Origin: a virus
Virus record (IMG/VR): IMGVR_UViG_3300018414_000010
Coordinates: 1 to 47,110 of that record
Direction: 5' to 3' (one strand)
Length of the DNA stretch: 47,110 nt
Shown here: piece after piece, positions 29,094 to 37,992 of the stretch
How positions within the stretch are numbered: the stretch's first letter is position 1
Layout of the letters: each line of letters starts with the position of its first letter
The notes under the pieces: model-generated
The model's input: the letters and a program-made list of their open reading frames with translations, nothing else
The model's database searches: none
Told to the model about the DNA's origin: nothing
Translations under genes and position numbers: made by a program

Positions 29094-29381
29094 TCAATGG
29101 GGTTTGCGTGCGCCTATTTTTTCGATGATGGAATCGAGCTTCTTGTCCATATCTTTATTATCGGACTTCAGATCGTCAACGGCGTCCTTTAGATCCTGCT
29201 TATTCGGATAATGTTTATAAAGTTCATTTCTGACTGATTCGACAAGATTACGAGTATCAACATTATCAGTACGATTTTGGCTGATCTGCATTTTCATGTC
29301 CTTCACGATAAATCCGATAAGCAATTGGACAAAAGCAACTAGCCCAGTTATGACGGCTAAAATTATTTCCTTACCGTCCAT
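29094..29381 (-). CDS. Membrane-anchored coiled-coil protein of the lysis cassette
   Basis: A 95-residue protein with an N-terminal transmembrane helix (IILAVITGLVAFVQLLIGF) and a charged coiled-coil body (LKDAVDDLKSDNKDMDKKLD). This layout suits an XhlA-like holin accessory or an i-spanin. GGAGAG is seven bases before ATG 29381; in-frame ATGs at 29411 and 29438 lack such a site. It is first in the lysis cassette after a weak terminator. Confidence 0.6.
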   Translation of the reverse strand: MDGKEIILAVITGLVAFVQLLIGFIVKDMKMQISQNRTDNVDTRNLVESVRNELYKHYPNKQDLKDAVDDLKSDNKDMDKKLDSIIEKIGARKPH

Positions 29382-29454
29382 TAATTTACTCTCCGTGTGG
29401 GGCGATACCATGTCAATTCTGTAAAGATATCGTAACATTGCAGAACATAAGAAT

Positions 29455-29484
29455 AAAGCCGCCCCGGTTTCCCAGAGCGGCTTT
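29455..29484 (-). terminator. Probable leftward terminator after tail fibre
   Basis: AAAGCCGC (29455-29462) and GCGGCTTT (29477-29484) form an 8-base stem with a 14-base loop. In the leftward direction it is followed by a broken T-run (TTTATTCTT). It would reduce read-through from fibres into lysis genes. Confidence 0.65.
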
Positions 29485-29489
29485 ATATA

Positions 29490-30746
29490 TTAATTACCCC
29501 AGACGTTCATATACACAACGGCTGAGTTCGCAGCAGCCTGACCTAGTACACCAGTCAGAATATTGGATGTTGTCAATTTGTTAGCGGTAATGGTGACTGT
29601 CTTATTGCTGTTCGACCATGTTGCAGCCATCTGATATGAAGCGGCAGCATCACTGACAAAAGCATTCAGGCTGCCAACAATAGGTCCATTCGGGAACAAA
29701 GGAGTTCCAGTTGAAAGGCCATCATTTGTCAGGTTGAAAACCACTGAACCACCAGAGACAGTTCCCATTGAGGTGTAAAGAATGGGATTCGCCTTCAGGG
29801 CAGTACCGGCATAAACCTTTAAGTCATTCGCAGTTGCGCCAGCAGAGATTCCAGCGAGTTTAGTTTTCTCAGTCGCAGTATAGCCTTTATTTGTGGCGCC
29901 ATCCGAAACCTGATCGAGATTGTAATCCCCGGATTGTGCGGTTACAGCACCGGTGCGACCCATGACGGAAGATACGCCATCTGCGGCAGGAGAATGTTGC
30001 CAGATCGAACCGTTATAAATGACAAGATCACCAATCGCCCATGTCTGATTGCCAGAGCCGATATTTCGTGTTGCCGCCACACTGGCACGATAGACATCGC
30101 CAGTATTTCCAGTTCCGTCCACCAGCGCAGGAATGTTTGTCGATGGGTCCCAATTGCCTTGATATTCCATGACAGTGTTGGGGAGATATGTTGCTGATAT
30201 TTTGCTGCCGCTATCGAGCGGGACAAGGCCGTTTGCATTACCCTTTTGTGCAGTAATCCTTGCGTCTGCGGCGGTGCTAAAATCAGTGACTTGCGAGGCG
30301 GTAAATGATTTCGCGGAGTCCGCTGTGTTGTCGACATTGCTGAGGCCGATATCGGATTTTGTCACGGTGACATCTGCGGTTAGATTGTGACCATTGATGG
30401 TTCGAGATGTTTCAACTTTTGCTGCGAGTACGTCATCAAGGTCCTTCGGATACTTTACAAGATTCGCGCTTGTAAAAAGTGTGAAACCTAATGTGGAGTT
30501 TATTGTGCTGATTGCTGAAGCTGATGTTTGAGAAAAGTAATATGAAGCGGCAGATTCAAAATCAGGGAATGTAAGAGTAGATACATCAAGTGGCCCCATA
30601 TTAAATTGACCAATCCCATAACTTACCTGATTAAGAACATTTGGATCAATTGTGTAAATGCCGTCGTTAACGCCAGTAAAATTACCATTCCAGTTACTGG
30701 ATGTGGTGTTGTAAGTAACTCCGAAAACTAAATTTAATGCAGTCAT
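29490..30746 (-). CDS. Tail fibre protein (418 aa)
   Basis: A fibre-like protein of 418 residues starting at ATG 30746 (AAGGA upstream). It contains repeats typical of fibres and host-recognition proteins: VTVTKSDIGLSNVDNTADSA, a GDLVIYNGSIWQHSP segment, SVMGRTGAVTAQSGDYNLDQ, and TEKTKLAGISAGATAND. The N-terminal ~110 residues are different and may attach it to another fibre. As the last structural gene before lysis it probably contributes to receptor binding. Confidence 0.78.
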   Translation of the reverse strand: MTALNLVFGVTYNTTSSNWNGNFTGVNDGIYTIDPNVLNQVSYGIGQFNMGPLDVSTLTFPDFESAASYYFSQTSASAISTINSTLGFTLFTSANLVKYPKDLDDVLAAKVETSRTINGHNLTADVTVTKSDIGLSNVDNTADSAKSFTASQVTDFSTAADARITAQKGNANGLVPLDSGSKISATYLPNTVMEYQGNWDPSTNIPALVDGTGNTGDVYRASVAATRNIGSGNQTWAIGDLVIYNGSIWQHSPAADGVSSVMGRTGAVTAQSGDYNLDQVSDGATNKGYTATEKTKLAGISAGATANDLKVYAGTALKANPILYTSMGTVSGGSVVFNLTNDGLSTGTPLFPNGPIVGSLNAFVSDAAASYQMAATWSNSNKTVTITANKLTTSNILTGVLGQAAANSAVVYMNVWGN

Positions 30747-30750
30747 TTTT

Positions 30751-31014
30751 TTATCCTTCTGTATGATATTTGGGGTCAAGTTTATACTGCCCCGGAAACA
30801 GTCTTTCTGCTTGAATTAGTAATTCCCGGGCGGCAATTGGTTCATAGGCATCAGTTGTCTCCTTGATAGATCCTATTTTATTCAAGAAAGATCCTGTAGG
30901 TCCAACATTGTAAAGTTCTATATTTTTTGGACTCCATTGGGCCTGTATCATATTTTCATCTATGATTATCACTTTATCTAAAACAACTTCCATTATTTCC
31001 ATCATTATCTCCAT
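30751..31014 (-). CDS. Small hypothetical protein between fibre genes (87 aa)
   Basis: An 87-residue protein coupled to the large fibre gene by TAATG. Several in-frame ATGs occur near the start (31014, 31005, 30990), so the true start is unclear. Position between two fibre genes suggests a fibre assembly chaperone; its sequence (YEPIAARELLIQAERLFPGQ) shows no recognised family. Confidence 0.5.
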   Translation of the reverse strand: MEIMMEIMEVVLDKVIIIDENMIQAQWSPKNIELYNVGPTGSFLNKIGSIKETTDAYEPIAARELLIQAERLFPGQYKLDPKYHTEG

Positions 31015-34000
31015 TATATGGGTGTCTCGATATAAACTGATGATATCGCTATCATCACCGCATTAGTTCCTGCCCCAGTATTAAAATACAATTGAGGGGC
31101 CAGAAAATTTGTATTCGCTGGTATATCAGTGGTTATTGTACTAGATGTGAATTGTGGGGAATCTAATCTCTCAAGTGAACAAGATATTCCAGAGCCGTTT
31201 GGAGGTGTATAGAATCTTGCTTCATAAACTACATTTGCGGTTGTGCCTGGGAAGTTTGTTCCGAGTGGGGTTTTAGTGGCAGTCCCAGTTCCATCATTAT
31301 TCATGATGCTGAAATTACTGTCCCCAGCATCCATGCCAAAGCCGATGATGTTAATTGCAGATGAAGGATCTGCACCAGACACAATAGGAGGCGCAGTTGG
31401 CGTTAATCCTATGAATGCCCTCATACCCGGTTGGGGTGTATCAATTACAAAACGGTATATATATAAAAATCCCCCTTGACCGGGAGAGTTTCCCCGCCAA
31501 GCCGTTAAACCAGTTCCGGCTGTTGTCGGTGTTCCGCCGCCTACCCCGGTAGTCGAGTTAGCTGCTGCTGCCGATGTGTATGCAGTTCTTCTAATAGTCG
31601 TTGAGAGATTCGTAGAGAGAACTGGTCTCGTTGCGACCGTCCCTTGCGGGGTCGGAGCGACAGCAGCTAAAAGAGTAAATCCACCATTTCCACATCCGGC
31701 AGCGAAATAACCACCTATCTTTGTTCTGCCTATGTTTGATTGAAGATCAACCCATGAATTTTCATTGTTTATATATGTCGGGCAACTTCTGCCAGAAACA
31801 TTTCCGCTAAATAAAGTCGTTCCCGATGTCGGAGTTGGTGGAAGTGTCGGAAGAGTATTATCACCGAGAAGAATATTCCCATTGGCATCAATCGATGTGA
31901 GCGCCGCCCCACCAAAAGCCCCGGAATTATTGTACTGAACTTGGGTATTCGATCCTCCCGGAGCGCCCGCCGTTGCAGCTTGGAATGAAGGATCAACGCC
32001 GGGGCCGTTATCGGTGAGGACATATCCTGCGGTATTAGGAGACACGAATGTCGGATTTGAAGTTCCTTGACCGATGATAAGAGAATGTGCGGTCAGCGTT
32101 GCAAGACCTGTTCCGCCATGACTGACAGGGACGTTACCTGAAAGGGTTGATGTTCCGAAATTTATTGTGAACCCGGCACCAGTCGCGCCGCCGGTTAAGG
32201 TTCCGACCGATGTCAGGCTTGAAGAGAGGACGTTTGCAGCCAGCGTGGTTCCTGTGAGCGTGCCCGCAGGCGCAATGACTGCAGTTGTTCCTCCCGCAGT
32301 GAGTTGGCCTTGTGCATTGACAGTGAAGGTCGGGATCATAGTGGATGATCCGTATGATCCGGCGGCGACGGCGGTATTTGTGATCGAGAATGCCGAACCG
32401 GTTAATGTCAGTCCAGTCGATGCCGTATAAGTACCGGCACCGGAGAACTGGGTGAAATTGATCGCCGTTGTGCCGATTGTGTACGGCCCCGGAGAAGGAA
32501 CAGCCCATCCTGTCGAGCCGTTCGCCGTCCCGCCCGTCTCAACGAAAACGAATGCTCCGGGGATCTCAGTGGCCAGATCGAAATCAACCGCCCTGGTCAG
32601 GACATAGGCGGCTCCGGCGGCACCAGTATTGGTAACGGTATAGATACCATTTTGCAGTGCGGAGGCTTGGTTTTTGACGAGAATCCTTTGGCCGGTGGTA
32701 ACGGCTACACCATCAACGGACAGTGCCCCATTTGCTGTGGCCGTCAGAGTGGCACCGACACCCGCCGTCCCGTTTGCGTAGGTATTTGCAGGAAGCGCCG
32801 CAGCCGTGGCCAGACCGACAGAATTCTTGACAGACAGTCCCTGCGCAATGGCATCGACATAGGCCTTGTTTACGGCATCATTATTTGAAACCGGGGTCGC
32901 AACGTTATTGATGAGTTGCGAGTTCATGTTCAGGGCACCACCGATCGATACGGCACCGCTGGCGGTAATGGCCGCCGCTGTCAATGTTCCGGTGACTGTC
33001 GGTGACGCGGAGAACATTACGTTTCCGGTTCCCGTTGTTCCCGCTACCGTTTTCCCTTGGATTTGCGCAACCGTTGAGGTCGATGATCCCGGTCCTGATG
33101 CAGTGATATCGCCTGTCAGCGCCGTGATGTAATTCCCAGAGGCCTGTTTTCCGTTCAATTGGGTCTGAATATTCGATGTAACACCGGAAACAAAACCGAG
33201 TTCTGTGTCCGTTGTCGCCGATGCTGTCAGAATTCCAGAGGCACTCGAAACAACGGCCCGGGATACTGTAAGGCCCTGCAATTTTGAAAGAGAAATGGCC
33301 GCCGCGGCGTTGATATCGGCATCGACAATGACCCCGGCACCGATGGCCGCCGTATTCGATCCAGCCGGAATTGTGATATCGCCTGTGATGCTCGAACGCC
33401 CCATACCCGGCGTTGCATCATCATAAACCAGTGTGCTGTCGAATATAGTTCCAACGGCATCCTGTGCGCGCTCTACAGTAAAATATTGTGCTACACCCTC
33501 GGGGATATCATCGGTATCAAGTTCGACGGTTCCGGTCTGGCCGTTTACGCTGTCGACAGCGCCACCACCGCCGCCGCCCGTGGCATTGATGACGTAAGGG
33601 TCTTCCAATGTACCTGAACCGGTGATGGTGACATTGTTGCCTTGCTCGATCATGCCGGTGATGGCGCCAAGTTCCATCCATTTCGTATCGTCTGTTGGCA
33701 ATGCGGTGTTATTGCTTTGCAAAGAGATGTAATTCTTATTCTGATATCTGGTTATCGCCATGATCGCATAAGGGAATGGCGTACCATCATTATCAGATGT
33801 CGTAATAAAATCAGGTATGCCCTGTTCCTGGATATCTTTTATAGCTGATGTAATTTCAAACATCAGATCGTTGAAAGAAAGGCGCTCGATTGTCTTAGCA
33901 TTCGTGGGGTCAATGTTGGGATCAAGAGAATAATCAGGGCCGTATCCCGTATCATAGCCAACTGCTCCGTCAACAGATGTTTCGGGGATTGCAGTTTTCT

Positions 34001-34034
34001 GACCTTCTTCAGCAAAAGGTTTTTTAAAATACAT
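31014..34034 (-). CDS. Large tail fibre protein (1006 aa)
   Basis: The longest gene, a 1006-residue fibre. The first ~120 residues (GYGPDYSLDPNIDPTNAKTI ... GIPDFITTSDNDGTPFPYAI) are paralogous to those of the next fibre upstream and probably form the baseplate attachment domain. Residues ~130-700 are Ala/Gly/Thr-rich repetitive shaft (SVNGQTGTVELDTDDIPEGV; GTGNVMFSASPTVTGT; VSHGGTGLATLTAHSLIIGQ). The last ~250 residues form a non-repetitive head domain likely to bind the receptor. AAGGAG precedes the ATG. Confidence 0.85.
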   Translation of the reverse strand: MYFKKPFAEEGQKTAIPETSVDGAVGYDTGYGPDYSLDPNIDPTNAKTIERLSFNDLMFEITSAIKDIQEQGIPDFITTSDNDGTPFPYAIMAITRYQNKNYISLQSNNTALPTDDTKWMELGAITGMIEQGNNVTITGSGTLEDPYVINATGGGGGGAVDSVNGQTGTVELDTDDIPEGVAQYFTVERAQDAVGTIFDSTLVYDDATPGMGRSSITGDITIPAGSNTAAIGAGVIVDADINAAAAISLSKLQGLTVSRAVVSSASGILTASATTDTELGFVSGVTSNIQTQLNGKQASGNYITALTGDITASGPGSSTSTVAQIQGKTVAGTTGTGNVMFSASPTVTGTLTAAAITASGAVSIGGALNMNSQLINNVATPVSNNDAVNKAYVDAIAQGLSVKNSVGLATAAALPANTYANGTAGVGATLTATANGALSVDGVAVTTGQRILVKNQASALQNGIYTVTNTGAAGAAYVLTRAVDFDLATEIPGAFVFVETGGTANGSTGWAVPSPGPYTIGTTAINFTQFSGAGTYTASTGLTLTGSAFSITNTAVAAGSYGSSTMIPTFTVNAQGQLTAGGTTAVIAPAGTLTGTTLAANVLSSSLTSVGTLTGGATGAGFTINFGTSTLSGNVPVSHGGTGLATLTAHSLIIGQGTSNPTFVSPNTAGYVLTDNGPGVDPSFQAATAGAPGGSNTQVQYNNSGAFGGAALTSIDANGNILLGDNTLPTLPPTPTSGTTLFSGNVSGRSCPTYINNENSWVDLQSNIGRTKIGGYFAAGCGNGGFTLLAAVAPTPQGTVATRPVLSTNLSTTIRRTAYTSAAAANSTTGVGGGTPTTAGTGLTAWRGNSPGQGGFLYIYRFVIDTPQPGMRAFIGLTPTAPPIVSGADPSSAINIIGFGMDAGDSNFSIMNNDGTGTATKTPLGTNFPGTTANVVYEARFYTPPNGSGISCSLERLDSPQFTSSTITTDIPANTNFLAPQLYFNTGAGTNAVMIAISSVYIETPI

Positions 34035-34043
34035 GGGCGCTCC

Positions 34044-35102
34044 TTAAAGCTTGATGAGGGTATTCCGCACGATTACAGGCTGAACATTAGGATGGATATC
34101 TCCGTTACCGGACGATCCAACGGATCCTGTAATGGTATGAACGTGCGCTCCGGCGCTGTCCGTGGTAACGGACGAATTAACAAATGATTGGTTAGAAACG
34201 TTGATGTAAGACCCGCTACCAGTGGCATCTGGGCCTGATCCTATATTGTGGACGTGCGCACCGGCTGATGATGTGGCCAATGTTCCGACACCGTGAACAT
34301 GGCTGGCAAGCTGTGCGGTGGTCAGTGAAACGCCCTGCGTGCCGCCTGTATTTGCTAAGATCGTTGGATCGAACCCGTTCAAGGCATTCGTGATCCTTCC
34401 TGGATCAGTCGTTCCGCCCATGGTGGCCGGTGAGATTGCAGTGCGTGACCTGCTGTCAGGAACCGCGATTGCCTTGAGAGCGGCCCAATCTGAAGCAGCA
34501 GAAACGCCACGCGTTGATGGTGCACCAGCACTGGTAAAGATAGGTAATTGTGTGGCCGGATATGACCAGAAAAGATTGAAAAGGTCTTGAGTCGATGGAT
34601 CAGCAAGGTTCGTGGCGCCTGATCCTGTGTTGCCAATAGTATTCCCGTTTTCCCAAACCCACCCGCTCTCCAGCGTTGTCGCGTAGGTTCCTTTTGTATC
34701 CCCGGTCTTGAATGGGCTGGCCTGCGCGAATAGGGCCCATTTTGTGTTGTCGGTTGGATCCGCCGTGTTCGTATTGGCGAGGGAATAATAGACTTTTCCA
34801 TCCGTCCAGCGAACGAATGCGTTGATATCGTAAGAATATGGTGATCCATCATTCTGGGCCGATGTAATGAAATCCGGGAAACCGTGAACCTGCAGGACTT
34901 GGATATTCTCCATCACCAAGCGGAAAAGCTCGTTTATGACTGGTCGCTCCGGATAAAGAACTGCTGGATCGCTAGGATCGGCTTGGTAATCAACGCCGAA
35001 ACCATCCGTAAAGCTTACGGTTCCATCGACCTGAGAAGCTTCAGGGATCGTTACAACTGTTCCTGAACTTGCAAATGGTGTCCTGAAGAATGTCTGTGCC
35101 AT
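34044..35102 (-). CDS. Short tail fibre with His-rich tip (352 aa)
   Basis: A 352-residue fibre. N-terminal ~130 residues share the fold and landmarks of the large fibre (GFGVDYQADPSDPAVLYPER; HGFPDFITSAQNDGSPYSYD). The middle is a tail-collar-like segment. The C-terminal ~100 residues carry repeated HVHGVG/HVHNIG/HVHTITG motifs, the GxHxH metal-chelating pattern of knitted-beta fibre tips, ending IHPNVQPVIVRNTLIKL. AGGAG precedes the ATG. Confidence 0.85.
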   Translation of the reverse strand: MAQTFFRTPFASSGTVVTIPEASQVDGTVSFTDGFGVDYQADPSDPAVLYPERPVINELFRLVMENIQVLQVHGFPDFITSAQNDGSPYSYDINAFVRWTDGKVYYSLANTNTADPTDNTKWALFAQASPFKTGDTKGTYATTLESGWVWENGNTIGNTGSGATNLADPSTQDLFNLFWSYPATQLPIFTSAGAPSTRGVSAASDWAALKAIAVPDSRSRTAISPATMGGTTDPGRITNALNGFDPTILANTGGTQGVSLTTAQLASHVHGVGTLATSSAGAHVHNIGSGPDATGSGSYINVSNQSFVNSSVTTDSAGAHVHTITGSVGSSGNGDIHPNVQPVIVRNTLIKL

Positions 35103-35131
35103 TTTGACTCCTAATCAGAAAGATATCACAT

Positions 35132-35725
35132 TCATGGGAGAACCGAAATACTGGCCGAAACTCCGGCCGGGCGCGGCAGAATATCGAAGTTCTTGAAAAT
35201 ATAGGAAAGATTTGACGGGACCGCGAATTCAAAGACATACGTCATCGTCATATCGTAATTGTCCTGGACGTAAGCCGGCCCGAGGTCGCCGAACAGGATT
35301 TTCAGAAACTTATTAATTTCCGGTACTGTTCCACGTGAAGTTATTTGGAAATAACGCATACGAAGAACGGTGCGCGCCTGTTCGACGGTTAATTCTTGAG
35401 ATCCCGCTGTGGCCCTGAAGTTTCCATGAGTGAAGTTTTTATGAAGCGGGCCCCAGCCAAATCCCACGACATCCGCTGGTGGCGTGACGACCACAATAAT
35501 GGGAATGTCTAATATGATAGCCCAGACCGAAAGGCCGAACTGATTTGCAGTTTGAAGGTTAAAAACATCCCGGTACCAGCTTTCCCAGAATTGCTGCTGG
35601 TTGACGTTATACCAATTCTGCTTTTGCTCGAGCAATGACTGAAGGGAAAGGGCGCTCTCATATTGCCAAAGCAAAGCTTGCAGCAAATCCACAGAAAAAT
35701 CGAATTCCCTTACGCCCTGGCTCAT
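35132..35725 (-). CDS. DUF2612 baseplate protein
   Basis: A 197-residue protein of the DUF2612 family (WQYESALSLQSLLEQKQNWY, then FWESWYRDVFNLQTANQFGL). These proteins follow baseplate J in many myoviruses and correspond in position to the gpI-like wedge subunit linking the baseplate to fibres. It overlaps baseplate J by four bases. Confidence 0.85.
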   Translation of the reverse strand: MSQGVREFDFSVDLLQALLWQYESALSLQSLLEQKQNWYNVNQQQFWESWYRDVFNLQTANQFGLSVWAIILDIPIIVVVTPPADVVGFGWGPLHKNFTHGNFRATAGSQELTVEQARTVLRMRYFQITSRGTVPEINKFLKILFGDLGPAYVQDNYDMTMTYVFEFAVPSNLSYIFKNFDILPRPAGVSASISVLP

Positions 35726-36912
35726 ACCACATTCACCGTAATATTTGATGAAATCAGGGTTGCGATCTGGTTAATAGCAATAACGATTTCAGCATTGCTG
35801 AAACTGTTCGCCGCCACAGTCGTTATCTCCATGTTCTGGACATAGATTTGAGGAACCTCACGATTGACCGCCCCGGCCAGTTCGAAAGAGGAAATGTCTG
35901 ATCCCACGGTAAAGCCCGGCTCGCCTTCCAAGAGACCAGCGGCATAATCCAGAATGGCCTGTTTTACAGCAGATGGTCCATCGATAAGGGAATCAGCCAC
36001 TTTGATGGTGGCTCGGACTTTAATCGGGATAGCGGTAGGTCTGTCAAATTTCACGGTATACGACTGCCCGCTGACCGGTTCAGTAATGGTAACCGATGTC
36101 CCCCCGTTCCATCCCGCGCCGGCTGATTTGTTTTGCAGGAGGGCCATGGCCACATCGGAATTTGATCCGCCATCCACACAGGCATAAACCGAATGGGCAA
36201 GGATGGAAACGCTATCGATCGTGATCGTTGACCCGGTCACGTTCTCGCGATAGGTCAGGCTTCGAACCCCGGCCGTGGCGTAAAGGGCTGAAACCTGCGC
36301 CTCTACCAGAGCAACACCCTGCAGGGCCAGCGTTACCTTGCGCAGCGCGCGCAGGGATTGATCGGTTTGGAGGTTCTGGCCAAGGACCGCGCTGGCCGCA
36401 TTGGTGATCGTTTCCCAGCCAAGGACGCCGTCAACAATCTGTGATAGGTCACCGGAGAGGCACGGGATCGGACCAAATTCAACGGACTGAAACGGGGAAT
36501 CTACCGTTCCGCCGCCTGGGATAGTTGTATCACTGATCAACGCGAATTGGTCGCCAGCCGGAGTCATCGCGCGCACTCCCGCCGGAATTACAGTGCCCGC
36601 AACCCCGGTTAGGGTGGCCAAGACATATGATTTTGTGGCCGCAGACCGCTCAAGTCCGGTCAGGGCGCAGATAGCATCCAGAAATATTCCTTCGGCAATA
36701 TTGGGATTAAGCTGGTTTGAGACATCAGCATTGTTCTGGACTGTAGCGGTCCGCGTCAGGGCTTCTGCGGTGATCAGTACGCCCTGGACAGTGCTGGGAT
36801 CAAGTGAAAGATCGGCCCCCAGCGCGGTCTGGTATTCGCCCTGAACGATGGTCAGGATATCGCTGGTCTGTGGGATGATGACCCCGGTTCTATCCAGGTA
36901 TTGATATGCCAT
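35722..36912 (-). CDS. Baseplate J-like wedge protein
   Basis: A 396-residue baseplate J/gp47-like protein. Typical segments are ILTIVQGEYQTALGADLSLD, PNIAEGIFLDAICALTGLER, GTVIPAGVRAMTPAGDQFAL, ETITNAASAVLGQNLQTDQS and the closing GSDISSFELAGAVNREVPQI. It forms the wedge ring that opens on host contact. The start at ATG 36912 (GGAG upstream) overlaps the gp25-like gene by 23 bases; a longer frame to 36981 is antisense-like in composition. Confidence 0.92.
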   Translation of the reverse strand: MAYQYLDRTGVIIPQTSDILTIVQGEYQTALGADLSLDPSTVQGVLITAEALTRTATVQNNADVSNQLNPNIAEGIFLDAICALTGLERSAATKSYVLATLTGVAGTVIPAGVRAMTPAGDQFALISDTTIPGGGTVDSPFQSVEFGPIPCLSGDLSQIVDGVLGWETITNAASAVLGQNLQTDQSLRALRKVTLALQGVALVEAQVSALYATAGVRSLTYRENVTGSTITIDSVSILAHSVYACVDGGSNSDVAMALLQNKSAGAGWNGGTSVTITEPVSGQSYTVKFDRPTAIPIKVRATIKVADSLIDGPSAVKQAILDYAAGLLEGEPGFTVGSDISSFELAGAVNREVPQIYVQNMEITTVAANSFSNAEIVIAINQIATLISSNITVNVV

Positions 36913-37252
36913 TAATCTCCGCCTCTCCGAAAGTTGTCTGAATGGTTGCGGTGTAGAAAAGGGTGTTATCCCTGACGTCAATTACGAGATTAGCAATCCC
37001 TGTGACATTGTCGACCGCCAGCAGCGCCTGTCTTAGATAGAATTCATATTGTAATGTATCGGTGGCATCCGTCCAGATGGTTTCGAAGTTCGGGATTCCC
37101 TGATCATAGGCCAAGACCATTTCTGTCAACTGTGCTTTTGCGACATGCGCGCAGACCTGCAGGACTGAGTTTATGTCCCTGACAAGATTTATGTTTCCGT
37201 CCGGGGAGACGAAAAGATCGTTGTTCTCATTCACAGCCAGCGTAATTGTCAT
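36890..37252 (-). CDS. Baseplate wedge gp25/W-like protein
   Basis: A 120-residue protein with the gp25-like opening (NENNDLFVSPDGNINLVRDI), a helix (VCAHVAKAQLTEMVLAYDQG), and a GIPNF turn. This subunit nucleates sheath assembly on the baseplate by presenting a sheath-like strand. It lies between spike and baseplate J, as usual. Confidence 0.85.
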   Translation of the reverse strand: MTITLAVNENNDLFVSPDGNINLVRDINSVLQVCAHVAKAQLTEMVLAYDQGIPNFETIWTDATDTLQYEFYLRQALLAVDNVTGIANLVIDVRDNTLFYTATIQTTFGEAEINGISIPG

Positions 37253-37992
37253 GGTTTCGGCTCTCCTGAATCCCCTGTACCTCCTGAGTTTACATGGACG
37301 TGCGTGCTAAGGGAAATATTGTTCGGGCCGCCGATGACATCCGTGGCGCCGCGCAGGATGCCAGCAAAGGCCGCTTCGCCAAGTCCAACACCGCGTGCGC
37401 CGGTGCCATTGATGTCGCCGGTGAAGGTCACCAGATCGGTGTCGATGGTGATCTGAGTATCTTGGATCGTTATAGCCGATGATCCTGATGTCATCTTGAT
37501 ACGGTCCGGCCAGATCGAAATCCGCTGCGTTCCGTCAAGGGTCTGAAGAACGCAATTTTCTTCGTCTTCGGCGTTTATCGTATAGCCGCGCATATTGTCC
37601 GGAAAAAAAACAGCATCTTCAAAACTATGCATGCGGTCTGTATTGGGTCCGTTTTCAGCAAAGTTTTGCATGAAGAGGGAAATATCTCGGTCAGTGGCTT
37701 TGATCCAGCCAAGATCACCGGGATTGATATTAAATAGCAATGCAACATTTCCGCCACCGATCTGAAAAACGGGAACGCTGGCCACCGGCGCGCGCGAGAA
37801 CGTTTGGTTGATTGTGGATACTTTCTGGATAAGTGGCTGGACCGTGGCGCGGTTTGAAGCCCGATCATATCCCTTCACGATAGCGGGGAGACAGTCATCT
37901 GTATTGGCTAGGAACTTGCTGAGCACAAGTTTAAAGACGCCCAGTAGCGTTCCTTCATCGGCCGGATCTATGGATGGAGGTGCGTTTGTCAT
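37249..37992 (-). CDS. Tail spike / membrane-puncturing protein (Gp138/gpV-like)
   Basis: A 247-residue spike. The N-terminal OB-like domain (CLPAIVKGYDRASNRATVQP; PVFQIGGGNVALLFNINPGD; DLGWIKATDRDISLF) matches Gp138-type spike proteins. A beta-helix stem (AITIQDTQITIDTDLVTFTG) and a tip with THVHVNSGG follow, the last being a metal-binding HxH apex. ATG 37992 (GAGG upstream) is chosen over 38016. Confidence 0.88.
   Translation of the reverse strand: MTNAPPSIDPADEGTLLGVFKLVLSKFLANTDDCLPAIVKGYDRASNRATVQPLIQKVSTINQTFSRAPVASVPVFQIGGGNVALLFNINPGDLGWIKATDRDISLFMQNFAENGPNTDRMHSFEDAVFFPDNMRGYTINAEDEENCVLQTLDGTQRISIWPDRIKMTSGSSAITIQDTQITIDTDLVTFTGDINGTGARGVGLGEAAFAGILRGATDVIGGPNNISLSTHVHVNSGGTGDSGEPKP

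Noticed and set aside
33200-33460. Plus-strand frames across the large fibre gene
   Set aside because: They are shadows of the Ala/Thr/Val-rich fibre repeats on the opposite strand and lack start signals.
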